Origin: Pengzhenrongella sicca
GTDB taxonomy: Bacteria; Actinomycetota; Actinomycetes; Actinomycetales; Cellulomonadaceae
NCBI RefSeq assembly: GCF_017569225.1
Contig: NZ_CP071868.1
Coordinates: 744,001-808,000, forward strand
Length of the DNA stretch: 64,000 nucleotides
Direction of reading: 5' to 3'
In this document: positions 54,812-62,216 of the stretch, piece by piece
Position numbering within the stretch: the first letter of the stretch is position 1
How the letters are laid out: each line of letters begins with the position of its first letter
The notes under the pieces: generated by a model
Database searches by the model: none
Told to the model about the DNA's origin: nothing
The model's input: the letters and a program-made list of their open reading frames with translations, nothing else
Translations under genes and position numbers: made by a program

Positions 54812-55045
54812 ATGGAGAACGTCGACGAATCTCAGCTGATCGCGCAGGTGACCGAGCGCCTGCATGGCCGGTTCCCGGACCTCGCGGTCGAGACGGTCCG
54901 GACGGCGGTCCTGCGGGCGCAGCTCGAGCTGGATGGCCGGGAGGTGCGGGCCTTCGTCCCGATTCTCGTGGAGCGCGCCGCCCGCGAGAGCCTCGCGTCG
55001 TATGCGCGCTCCATCCCGGCGCGGACGGCGCGAGCCGGCCGATGA
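54812..55045 (+). CDS. Small three-helix-bundle dimerisation-domain protein
   Basis: A 77-aa protein from ATG 54812. The pattern MENVDESQLIAQVTERLHGR ... RTAVLRAQLELDGREVRAFV ... ERAARESLASYARS resembles the small actinobacterial three-helix-bundle proteins with a HELIX...F/PxLxxETV segment. Function is unknown. It sits between the HNH gene and a 62-bp repeat. Longer in-frame versions starting near 54671 are poorly supported. Confidence 0.65.
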   Translation: MENVDESQLIAQVTERLHGRFPDLAVETVRTAVLRAQLELDGREVRAFVPILVERAARESLASYARSIPARTARAGR

Positions 55046-55053
55046 AGGAGATC

Positions 55054-55115
55054 CGTCGCCGCATTGCCGGCTGACCGCGGCGCGGTTATCCACAGATCTC
55101 TCGCGGCCCGGTTCG
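55054..55115 (+). repeat. 62-bp direct repeat with DnaA-box-like core, copy 1
   Basis: Positions 55054-55115 match 57123-57184 at 59 of 62 bases. The core GGTTATCCACAGATCTCTCG includes TTATCCACA (55086-55094), the consensus DnaA box. It begins 9 bp after the stop of the small three-helix gene. Confidence 0.9.
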
Positions 55116-55327
55116 TGGACGCTGCCCCGTTATTGGCCGGATCTCCTGTTCGAGGAGTCCGCAGGCGATCCAGCTACCGTGCCGGGTCTGTGCCGTCGCG
55201 GGACGCCTATCCGAGGTCGTCGTTGCCCGCCTGGAGACGACGCCGAGGCGACGTGTCCGCACGCGCTGGTGGGTGGGTGCCCGTCTGGCACCCCGTCGCG
55301 GAGGCGGACGGCGTCTCGGTCGTCGTG

Positions 55328-56092
55328 CTACGCGCCTGCCAGGTCGTGCAGGTTGATCGCCGCGACGACCTGGTCGTAGTCGCCGCGGGCCTCGCCGTAG
55401 CGCAGGAACTTGACGTTCTCGACCTGGATCTCCTTCGCGTCGGGCTGGGACTCGATGAGGGTGATGACCTCGGAGATGAACTCGTCGAGCGGCATCGCGA
55501 TGGCGCTGTCCCGTTGACCCGGGAGGAGATCGGTCGCCACCGCCGGCGGCTCGAGTTCGAGGACCTGGACGCTCGTGCCTGCGAGCTGGAGGCGGATCGA
55601 CTCGCTGAGCATGTGGATGGCGGCCTTGCTGGCGTTGTAGCTGGGCGTGGCCTGCAGCGGAGCGAACGCCAGTCCGGAGGACACGGTGACGATCGCGGCC
55701 TCGGCTCGGCTCTGCAGGTGCTCGGTGAAGGCGGCGATGAGCCGGATCGGTCCGAGCACGTTGGTGGTGATCGTCTGCTCGGCAGAAGCGAGGAAGGATT
55801 CCGGATCGGTCCAGTCCTCGACTCGCATGATGCCGGCCATCGGGATGAGCACGTTGAGCTCGGGGTGCTCGGCGATGACCTGCTGGGCGAGTGTGGCGAC
55901 GTTCTCGGGGTCAGTCGTGTCGATCCGGTAGGAGTGGAGTCCGGGGTGCTCGGCGCTGATCTGGTCGAGCAGCTCGGTGCGGCGGCCGCCGATGATGACC
56001 TCGTTGCCCTTGGCCCTGAGGGCGAGGGCGAGGGCCAGGCCAATGCCGCTGGTCGCGCCGGCGATGAAGATGGTATTTCCCGTGATCTGCAT
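55328..56092 (-). CDS. Short-chain dehydrogenase/reductase (DltE-like)
   Basis: A 254-aa SDR starting at ATG 56092; a longer in-frame start adds an unlikely basic extension. The cofactor motif is AGATSGIG near residue 10, the N-x-A-G equivalent is MAGIM, the catalytic Ser is in VTVSSGLAF, and the Tyr-Lys pair in SYNASKAA. Close relatives are annotated DltE-like oxidoreductases of unknown substrate. It is divergent from an XRE/MmyB-like regulator, a pairing often seen with such SDRs. Confidence 0.9.
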   Translation of the reverse strand: MQITGNTIFIAGATSGIGLALALALRAKGNEVIIGGRRTELLDQISAEHPGLHSYRIDTTDPENVATLAQQVIAEHPELNVLIPMAGIMRVEDWTDPESFLASAEQTITTNVLGPIRLIAAFTEHLQSRAEAAIVTVSSGLAFAPLQATPSYNASKAAIHMLSESIRLQLAGTSVQVLELEPPAVATDLLPGQRDSAIAMPLDEFISEVITLIESQPDAKEIQVENVKFLRYGEARGDYDQVVAAINLHDLAGA

Positions 56093-56189
56093 GGTTGGAG
56101 TCTCGGCGCGCCTTCGGCACTGCACCAGGGAGTAGTTGTCGGGGGAGTGGGGATCCCTGGTTGGCGCGGTCGGCCGGGCCGATACTTCG

Positions 56190-57044
56190 ATGGTGGACCG
56201 TGATGCGCTTGCCGACTTCCTCGTCCGTCACCGCGCCGCGCTCAGGCCGGGTGACGTCGGGCTGAGCGCGGGCGTGCGCCGTCGTGCCCCTGGGCTGCGC
56301 CGCGAGGAGGTTGCCCAGCTCGCGGTGATGTCGACCGACTACTACACCCGTCTCGAGCAGCGACGCGGACCGCAGCCGAGCACCCAGATGCTCGGCTCGC
56401 TCGCCCGCGGCCTGAGGCTGACACCTGACGAGCGCGACTACATGTACCGGGTGGCGGGCCACAGCGCGCCGGACCGTGCCGCCATGACGGACTATGTCGC
56501 GCCGGCCCTGCTGCGGGTGCTCGACCGACTCACTGACACCCCGGCGTTCATCATCGACGCGCTCGGCCAGACCCTCGTGCAGAACGACCCCGCTCGCGCG
56601 CTGTTCGGCGACGCCAGCGGACTCGCTGGCTGGGAGCGCAGCGGCATCTATCGCTGGTTCCTTCGCCCCGACCAAGAACGGTGGCGCTACCCGGAGCACG
56701 ACCGGGACCGGCAGGGCCGGGCGCAGGTCGCCTCGCTGCGCGCCGCCTACGCGAGGATGGGACGGCGTTCGCGGGCCGGTGCACTGGTTCGCGAACTCAC
56801 GGCCCGGAGCCCGGAGTTCGCCGAACTCTGGGAAGCCCATGAGGTGAGTCGCCGCTTCGAGGACCACAAGGTGCTCATCCACCCCGAGATCGGATCGATC
56901 GAGGTCGACTGCCAAGTGCTGTTCACCGAGGACGAGTCTCAGGCGCTCCTGGTGCTGACGGCGCCTCCGCGCAGCGAGGCGGAGAGCAAGCTCACGCTCC
57001 TGGCTGTTCTCGGCACCCAGGAGTTCGCGAGCGGTCAGGGCTGA
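56190..57044 (+). CDS. XRE family regulator with MmyB-like ligand domain
   Basis: A 284-aa regulator from ATG 56190. The N-terminal helix-turn-helix is LRREEVAQLAVMSTDYYTRL, and the C-terminal part contains the MmyB-like/PAS-like segment PAFIIDALGQTLVQNDPARA ... IYRWFLRPDQERWRYPEHDR, which binds lipids or small hydrophobic molecules in relatives. It is divergently arranged with the SDR gene (97 bp apart) and probably regulates it. Confidence 0.9.
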   Translation: MVDRDALADFLVRHRAALRPGDVGLSAGVRRRAPGLRREEVAQLAVMSTDYYTRLEQRRGPQPSTQMLGSLARGLRLTPDERDYMYRVAGHSAPDRAAMTDYVAPALLRVLDRLTDTPAFIIDALGQTLVQNDPARALFGDASGLAGWERSGIYRWFLRPDQERWRYPEHDRDRQGRAQVASLRAAYARMGRRSRAGALVRELTARSPEFAELWEAHEVSRRFEDHKVLIHPEIGSIEVDCQVLFTEDESQALLVLTAPPRSEAESKLTLLAVLGTQEFASGQG

Positions 57045-57122
57045 GCCACGTCATCGCGAGCGAGGCCCCGGGGTCCGGCTGCCCCCGCTCAGCCAGACCT
57101 GGCCCTGCCGGGCCACCAACAA

Positions 57123-57184
57123 CGTCGGCGCGTTGCCGGCTGACCGCGGCGAGGTTATCCACAGATCTCTCGCGGCCCGGTTCG
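57123..57184 (+). repeat. 62-bp direct repeat with DnaA-box-like core, copy 2
   Basis: Matches 55054-55115 at 59 of 62 bases, with TTATCCACA at 57155-57163. Copies flank the SDR/XRE module in the same orientation, about 2.07 kb apart. Confidence 0.9.
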
Positions 57185-57214
57185 GGCAGGCGCGGATGAG
57201 AGAGCGTTGCGCGC

Positions 57215-59632
57215 ATGACGCCCGTCCCCGCAGCCCGCCGCGTCGCCGTCGTCGTCCTCGCCGCGATCGCCGCCCTCTTGCTCACCGCGTGCCAGGAGAG
57301 GACGCCCGAACCCGCGCCGTCGGCGGCCCCCGTGCTGGACGTGACCTTCACGCCCGTCGACGTGCCGACCGACATGCGCGCGACGGCGGACGCGCCCGCC
57401 GTCTGGGGGACGACGGCCCTGCCGTCCGACGGAACGCTGCCGCGGCTGGCCGTCGGCCTGGTCTCCCCGGGGCCGTCCGGTCGCACCGCGGTGCGGGTCT
57501 GGTCCAGCGCCGCCGACGCCTCCGCGATGACCGAGCAGGCCACCCTTGACATCGCCGGCACGACCGCTGGCCCGACTGCCGGCCCGAGCGCCGACGCGAC
57601 CGGCGGCACGACCGGCGGCGCGAACGGCACCGCGAGCGACGTCCAGGCCGTCACCGTCGCCGGCAGCGCGGGGATCTCCGCGATCTCCGGGTACGCCTGG
57701 ACCGGCACGACCGACGAGAGCTTCCTGCTGACCTCCGCCGACCGCACCACCTGGACGCCGGTCGAGCTCGACGCGGCCGCGCGCGCTGCGCGCACCCACG
57801 AGTCCGGCGCCGACGCCCAGCGCGTGGTGCTCGCGGGCGACGGCCTGGTCTCGCGGCGACCCGCCGTCGTCGTCCACACGGTCGCGACGGGCGAGACGTC
57901 CACTACCGCGCTGCCGGCCCTCGGCGACGACGAGGCGCAGGTGGTGACGGGCGTGGCGGTGGCGGGCGACGTCGTCGTCGTCACCGCCGAGCGCGGGCCC
58001 CGCGGCGAGCCGGCGACGCCGGTCAGCTACGTGTCCACCGACGCGGGTGCGACGTTCGGTGCCGCGCGGGACGTGACGGCGTCGGCGCGGGCGGACGTCG
58101 CCGGCGTCGTGTGGACGGGCACCGAGTTCGTGGCCACCGGCTCCGACCGGTCCGCGGGCGAGGGCAGCAGCCGGCCCGCCGCGTGGGCCTCGCCGGACGG
58201 CGCGACCTGGACCCCGGACGGCCTCGCGCCGTTCGGAGCGGACCCGCTCGGCTGGGCGGTGAAGGGCGCTCCCGCGCGCTTCAGTCGCCCCACCACCTCG
58301 AACGGTGAGGTCGCGGTGGCGATCACGCAGTCCGCGAACCCGGCCGTGTACCTGCGCTACCGCCGGGCCGACGGCGCCTGGACCGAGCCGGTCGCGACCG
58401 TCGAGTACCCCTCCGCAGACCCGGCGGCCGTCGCGGTGCGGACCGCGGGCGGGCTGGCCGCGGTGATCGAGGCGAACGGCGCGCTCGCCGAGGTCCGCGC
58501 GACGGCGGGCGGGCTGGCGGCGGGCGGGTCGGCGGAAGGCGCGTCGCTCAACGAGTGGCGGCAGGGCTACGGCGTCGACTCGCTGCACGCCCTGCCGGGC
58601 GCCGTCGGCGTGGCCGCCGCGCAGCTCGTCTTCGAGTTCACCGCCGGCGACGACGGCGACGGCGGCAGGTACGGCTTCGTGCAGTTCCTGGCCCCCGCGA
58701 GCTACACCTACGCGGGCGGCCGCCTGCGCGCGGTGGCCTGGGGCCCGCCCGACCTGGTCACGCACAGCGCCCCGGTGTTCGGCACCGACGCCGGGTCGGG
58801 CACGTCCGTGCTCGCCGCGGTCGCCACCGCCGAGGAGGGCTTCCCGATGCACGCCTGGGTCAGTCCCGCCGGAGCCGGCTGGCAGCCCGTCACGGGCATC
58901 GAGGAGCTGGGGTTCCAGCGGCCGCGGGCGGTCGCGATGACCTCGGCCGGCTGGCTGCTTGCCGCCGATGCGGGGACGAGCGGCGACTACTCCGACTCGC
59001 GCGTGGCGGCGCTGTGGACCTCGCCCGACGGCCTCGCGTGGACGCGGGCGGCCGGCCAGTTCCAGACCGACGGCGGCGGGGACTCCTCGATCACGGCGAT
59101 CTGCGACCTGCCGGGCGGCCCGGTCGCCGTCGGCTGGGCCGAGGACGCCGACCGGGTCTCCCACGCCACGGCCTGGACGAACGACGGCGCCGGCTGGGCG
59201 CCGGTCGCCCTGACCGACGCCCCGGGCTCGTTCTTCACGTCCTGCGTCGCGACCGAGACGGGCGCCCGACTCGAGGGCTCGGACGGCGCGGTCGACACCG
59301 TCTGGGAGACCTCGGACGGGGGCGCCTTCGCCGTCGTGGAGCGGCTCGCCGACGGCGTCTCGCGCGGCATCGCGGTCGAGGTCGACGGCGGGGTCGCGGC
59401 GGCCGGGTGGATCGAGAGCGCGGCGTTCACCGGCCCGGTGCTGTGGCTGTCCGCCGACGGCGCGCGGTGGCGATGGGTGCCGATCCCGGCGGCAGGCAGC
59501 ACGGACGACATCGACGTCCAGGCGGTCGGCGCCGACCTGCTGGTGACGGCCCAGGGCGCCGGCACGGCCCAGGTCTGGACGGTGCCCGACGTCGCGGCGG
59601 CGCTCGCGGCGATCCGCGCCGGGGCGCGGTGA
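57215..59632 (+). CDS. Large secreted lipoprotein, probably beta-propeller
   Basis: An 805-aa protein with a lipoprotein signal peptide (lipobox LLTAC at residues about 22-26). The mature part is built of repeated blocks containing S/T-x-D-G-x-T-W-like turns (TSPDGLAWTRAA, ASPDGATWTPDG, LSADGARWRWVP, SAGPRT...), which resemble Asp-box/sialidase-type propeller repeats. It has a low-complexity Thr/Ala/Gly linker near residues 115-135. No catalytic residue set is evident, so a binding or sensory role is more likely than glycosidase activity. Its stop codon lies in the first unit of an 18-bp tandem repeat. Confidence 0.72.
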   Translation: MTPVPAARRVAVVVLAAIAALLLTACQERTPEPAPSAAPVLDVTFTPVDVPTDMRATADAPAVWGTTALPSDGTLPRLAVGLVSPGPSGRTAVRVWSSAADASAMTEQATLDIAGTTAGPTAGPSADATGGTTGGANGTASDVQAVTVAGSAGISAISGYAWTGTTDESFLLTSADRTTWTPVELDAAARAARTHESGADAQRVVLAGDGLVSRRPAVVVHTVATGETSTTALPALGDDEAQVVTGVAVAGDVVVVTAERGPRGEPATPVSYVSTDAGATFGAARDVTASARADVAGVVWTGTEFVATGSDRSAGEGSSRPAAWASPDGATWTPDGLAPFGADPLGWAVKGAPARFSRPTTSNGEVAVAITQSANPAVYLRYRRADGAWTEPVATVEYPSADPAAVAVRTAGGLAAVIEANGALAEVRATAGGLAAGGSAEGASLNEWRQGYGVDSLHALPGAVGVAAAQLVFEFTAGDDGDGGRYGFVQFLAPASYTYAGGRLRAVAWGPPDLVTHSAPVFGTDAGSGTSVLAAVATAEEGFPMHAWVSPAGAGWQPVTGIEELGFQRPRAVAMTSAGWLLAADAGTSGDYSDSRVAALWTSPDGLAWTRAAGQFQTDGGGDSSITAICDLPGGPVAVGWAEDADRVSHATAWTNDGAGWAPVALTDAPGSFFTSCVATETGARLEGSDGAVDTVWETSDGGAFAVVERLADGVSRGIAVEVDGGVAAAGWIESAAFTGPVLWLSADGARWRWVPIPAAGSTDDIDVQAVGADLLVTAQGAGTAQVWTVPDVAAALAAIRAGAR

Positions 59633-59715
59633 CGCGAAGGGGCGTAGTGACGCGAAGGGGCCCAGTGACGCGGAGGGGCCCAGTGACGCGAAGGGGCGTA
59701 GTGACGCGAAGGGGT
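59629..59715 (+). repeat. 18-bp tandem repeat (five units)
   Basis: Units GTGACGCGAAGGGGCGTA-like at 59629, 59647, 59665, 59683 and 59701 (last partial). They differ at one to four positions. The first unit includes the lipoprotein stop codon, so the array appears to have expanded from the gene end. Confidence 0.92.
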
Positions 59716-59770
59716 GCGTGTGTGCCCAGACGGCCACGCGCACCCGCGTGGGGAACGTAAAATCGACCCC

Positions 59771-60457
59771 GTGACCGACCCGGACTCTCTGCGCACCACC
59801 GAGGTCCTTGTCGACCCGGCCGAGGAGGCGGAGCCGACCCGTGCACCCGGTCGCCCGCGCGACCCGATGCTCGAGGAGCGCGCCCTGCAGGCCGCGCTCG
59901 AGGTGTTCGGGGAGAAGGGCTGGGCGGGCCTGACGATCGACGAGGTCGCCACGCGGTCCCGGGTCGGCAAGTCCTCGATCTACCTGCGGTGGGGGGACAA
60001 GGAGTCGCTGCTGACGGCGGCCCTGCGGCGCAACCAGCAGCGCGGCGCGGAGCTCCGCGAGGAGGAGGGCTCGCCGCCGCTGACCGACGAGGGCTCGCTG
60101 CGCGACTTCCTCATCGCGCACGCGACCAGGCGCGCGGAGCTGTACCTGAGCCCGAACGGGCTGCCGATGCTGCGCCTGTATGTCGAGGCACGCGCGTTCC
60201 CGCAGCTGTTCGCGAACATCCGGCAGCGGACGATGACCGAGTTCGTGCTCGAGGAGCGCAGCCGGGTCGAGGAGGCCATCAGGCGCGGGGTGCTGCCGGC
60301 GCACGCCTCGGCCGTGCACCTCCTGGACGCGGTGGAGGGGGCGGTGCTGATGCACGTGCTCGTGACCCCGCCGCACCTGCTCGACCGCGTGCGCAGCACC
60401 CTCGGCGCGTACGTCGAGCAGCTGGTCGACAACCAGCTGCGGGCCGCGGCGTCCTGA
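59771..60457 (+). CDS. TetR family transcriptional regulator
   Basis: A 228-aa TetR protein started by GTG 59771. The helix-turn-helix is LTIDEVATRSRVGKSSIYLR (about residues 55-74), preceded by PGRPRDPMLEERAL. A TAAAAT hexamer ends 8 bp before the GTG and no ribosome-binding site exists, indicating a leaderless transcript. The C-terminal domain belongs to the AefR/YcdC-like type with hydrophobic ligand pocket. Its target may be the acyl-CoA dehydrogenase/CoA-transferase genes downstream, which is inference. Confidence 0.9.
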   Translation: MTDPDSLRTTEVLVDPAEEAEPTRAPGRPRDPMLEERALQAALEVFGEKGWAGLTIDEVATRSRVGKSSIYLRWGDKESLLTAALRRNQQRGAELREEEGSPPLTDEGSLRDFLIAHATRRAELYLSPNGLPMLRLYVEARAFPQLFANIRQRTMTEFVLEERSRVEEAIRRGVLPAHASAVHLLDAVEGAVLMHVLVTPPHLLDRVRSTLGAYVEQLVDNQLRAAAS

Positions 60458-60492
60458 GCCGAGCGGGCTGACGGGAACGGCGCGAGCCGGGT

Positions 60493-60613
60493 GGCCTGAC
60501 TGGAGCGGCCTGACTGGAGCGGCCTGACTGGAGCGGCCTGACCGAGCGACCCGACCGAGCGACCCGACCGGGCGACCCGGACGGGCGACCCGGACGGGCG
60601 ACCCGGACGGGCG
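60493..60613. repeat. Compound short tandem repeat
   Basis: Three 14-bp units GGCCTGACTGGAGC are followed by about six 13-bp units of the type ACCGAGCGACCCG / GACGGGCGACCCG. The two unit types share the CTGACYGGAGCG-like core, suggesting expansion and drift from one seed. Confidence 0.8.
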
Positions 60614-60614
60614 G

Positions 60615-60733
60615 CGCGAATGTGGGCAATCGGCTCCACGCGGCGCGAGTGTGGGCGATCGGTCCCCGAACGGGGTCGTTGACCGGCAGATCTCCCACAC
60701 CCGCTCGCCTGGGAGCAGATCGCCCACACTCGC
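60615..60733. repeat. Nested inverted repeats, REP-like
   Basis: The 16-bp GCGAGTGTGGGCGATC (60645-60660) is perfectly inverted at 60718-60733. Degenerate forward (60615-60630) and inverted (60689-60704) copies lie outside/inside, making a two-by-two convergent array between converging genes. It may serve as a bidirectional terminator or be a repetitive extragenic palindrome. Confidence 0.8.
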
Positions 60734-60752
60734 CCGCGGCGCCCCCAGTCGG

Positions 60753-61904
60753 CTACGCCGTGTGCTGGTGCTCCTTGACGATCTGGCGCCCGGCGATGTG
60801 CACCATGATCTCGTCGGTGCCGCCGCCGAAGCGGTGCCCGCGCAGGTCGAGCCACAGTCGCGAGACCCGCACGCCGACGGTCACCCCGACGCCGCCGAAG
60901 ATCTGCATCGCCTCGTCGGCGACCTCGAACGCGGCCATCGCGCTGTAGCGCTTGCACAGCGCACCCTGGCTGCGCAGCGGCATGCCCTGGTCGAGCATCC
61001 ACGCGGTCCGGTAGACGAAGTTGCGCATGTTCTCGAGCTTGATCGCCATGTCGGTGAGCTTGAGCTGGATGAGCTGGAACGAGCCGATCGGCTGCCCGAA
61101 CTGGACGCGCTGACCGGCGTACGTCGCGGCGTCGTCGAAGGCGCACTGGGCCTGGCCGAGGCAGTTGGCGGCGATCACGAGCCGCTCGAGCTCGAAGTTG
61201 CGCATGAGCTGCTTGAACCCGGCGCCCTTGACCCCGACGAGGCAGGACTCGGGCAGCGTCACCTCGTCCAGGAAGATTTCGCTGGAGTCGCTGATGTGCC
61301 ACAGGATCTTGTCGAGGCGGTTGGTCGTGATGCCGGGGGAGTCCATCGGCACGAGGTACATCGAGATCGCCTCGCGCGGGTTCGCCACCTCCGGGTCCTT
61401 GGCCATCAGGAGCAGGTTCTTGGACACGAGCGCGCTGGTGATGAGCGTCTTGGTGCCCGTGAAGGTCACCATGCCGTCGTGGTGCACGGCGCGCGTCGAC
61501 ATCGCCGACGTGTCCGAGCCGGCGCCCGGCTCGGTGAAGCCGAGGGCGAAGGGAACCTCGCCCGTCGCGAGCTGGCCCAGCACCTCGCGCTGCTGCTCCG
61601 GGGACCCGAACTCGATGATGTCCGTCGCCTGGAGCAGCTCGAGGCCGTAGCCGTTGTTCAGGCCCTGGCGCGCGACGCGCTCGGCGAGCAGCACGAGCGT
61701 CATGGCGTCGCAGGGGGTCCCGCCGAACTCCTCGGGGAAGCCGAGCGAGCCGAAGCCGGCCTCGTTCATCGCCTTGCGGAACGACACCGGCTGCTCGTGG
61801 TTGAGGTCGAGCGCGGCGATGTACGACTCGGAGCACTCGCGCTCGAGCAGCTCATCGAGGCTCTGCAGGAGGAGGTCCTGCTCGTCGGTCAGTCCGAAGT
61901 CCAT
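60753..61904 (-). CDS. Acyl-CoA dehydrogenase, CaiA-like
   Basis: A 383-aa FAD enzyme aligned throughout with CaiA-type crotonobetainyl-CoA reductases/acyl-CoA dehydrogenases: MDFGLTDEQDLLLQSLDELL, GFTEPGAGSDTSAM, ERLVIAANCLGQAQCAFDDA and the catalytic Glu in FGGGTDEIM (E365). It is divergent from a CoA-transferase gene, and the two probably act on the same carboxylic acid after CoA activation. Carnitine-like substrates are possible but other branched or unsaturated acids are equally consistent. Confidence 0.92.
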   Translation of the reverse strand: MDFGLTDEQDLLLQSLDELLERECSESYIAALDLNHEQPVSFRKAMNEAGFGSLGFPEEFGGTPCDAMTLVLLAERVARQGLNNGYGLELLQATDIIEFGSPEQQREVLGQLATGEVPFALGFTEPGAGSDTSAMSTRAVHHDGMVTFTGTKTLITSALVSKNLLLMAKDPEVANPREAISMYLVPMDSPGITTNRLDKILWHISDSSEIFLDEVTLPESCLVGVKGAGFKQLMRNFELERLVIAANCLGQAQCAFDDAATYAGQRVQFGQPIGSFQLIQLKLTDMAIKLENMRNFVYRTAWMLDQGMPLRSQGALCKRYSAMAAFEVADEAMQIFGGVGVTVGVRVSRLWLDLRGHRFGGGTDEIMVHIAGRQIVKEHQHTA

Positions 61905-62021
61905 GGTCGTTCGCCTTTCGGTGCCGGCGTGCGCCCGTGCGGCAGCGCAGCCTCGTCGCTGCGGCCGGGCAGATCCCGTGCCGCGGCTCCATCATCGGCG
62001 CGCCCCGACGGCCCACTCGCG

Positions 62022-62143
62022 GGACGATGGTCCCAATTGCCGACGATCATCGTCCGAAATAGTAAACGCGGTGTCCGCATCGGGACGTCGGGCCTGCAAG
62101 GGCGCGTCCCGATGCCCCAACACTGAAGGCCGAACACCGCGTT
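62022..62143. promoter_or_regulatory. Nested inverted repeats in the divergent intergenic region
   Basis: Three dyads lie between the dehydrogenase and the CoA-transferase: GGACGATG (62022-62029)/62048-62055; GCATCGGGACG (62077-62087)/62105-62115; and AACGCGGTGT (62065-62074)/62134-62143 enclosing the previous one. All are perfect. They are candidate operators for a shared regulator or RNA hairpins in the leader. Confidence 0.6.
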
Positions 62144-62216
62144 CTGAACGACGCCGCACCTCTGCATGACCCGCACCTGCGCATGACCCCGCAACTCCAA
62201 CGAAGGAGCAGTGCTC

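Noticed and set aside
55086-57163. Replication origin because of two TTATCCACA boxes
   Set aside because: Only two boxes, each part of a longer repeat, with no dnaA/dnaN genes or AT-rich unwinding region.
59629-59715. CRISPR array
   Set aside because: Units are directly adjacent with no spacers and no cas genes in the window.
57155-60727. 1190-codon open frame on the minus strand
   Set aside because: Shadow of the lipoprotein and TetR genes; includes the repeat arrays and has no plausible protein features.
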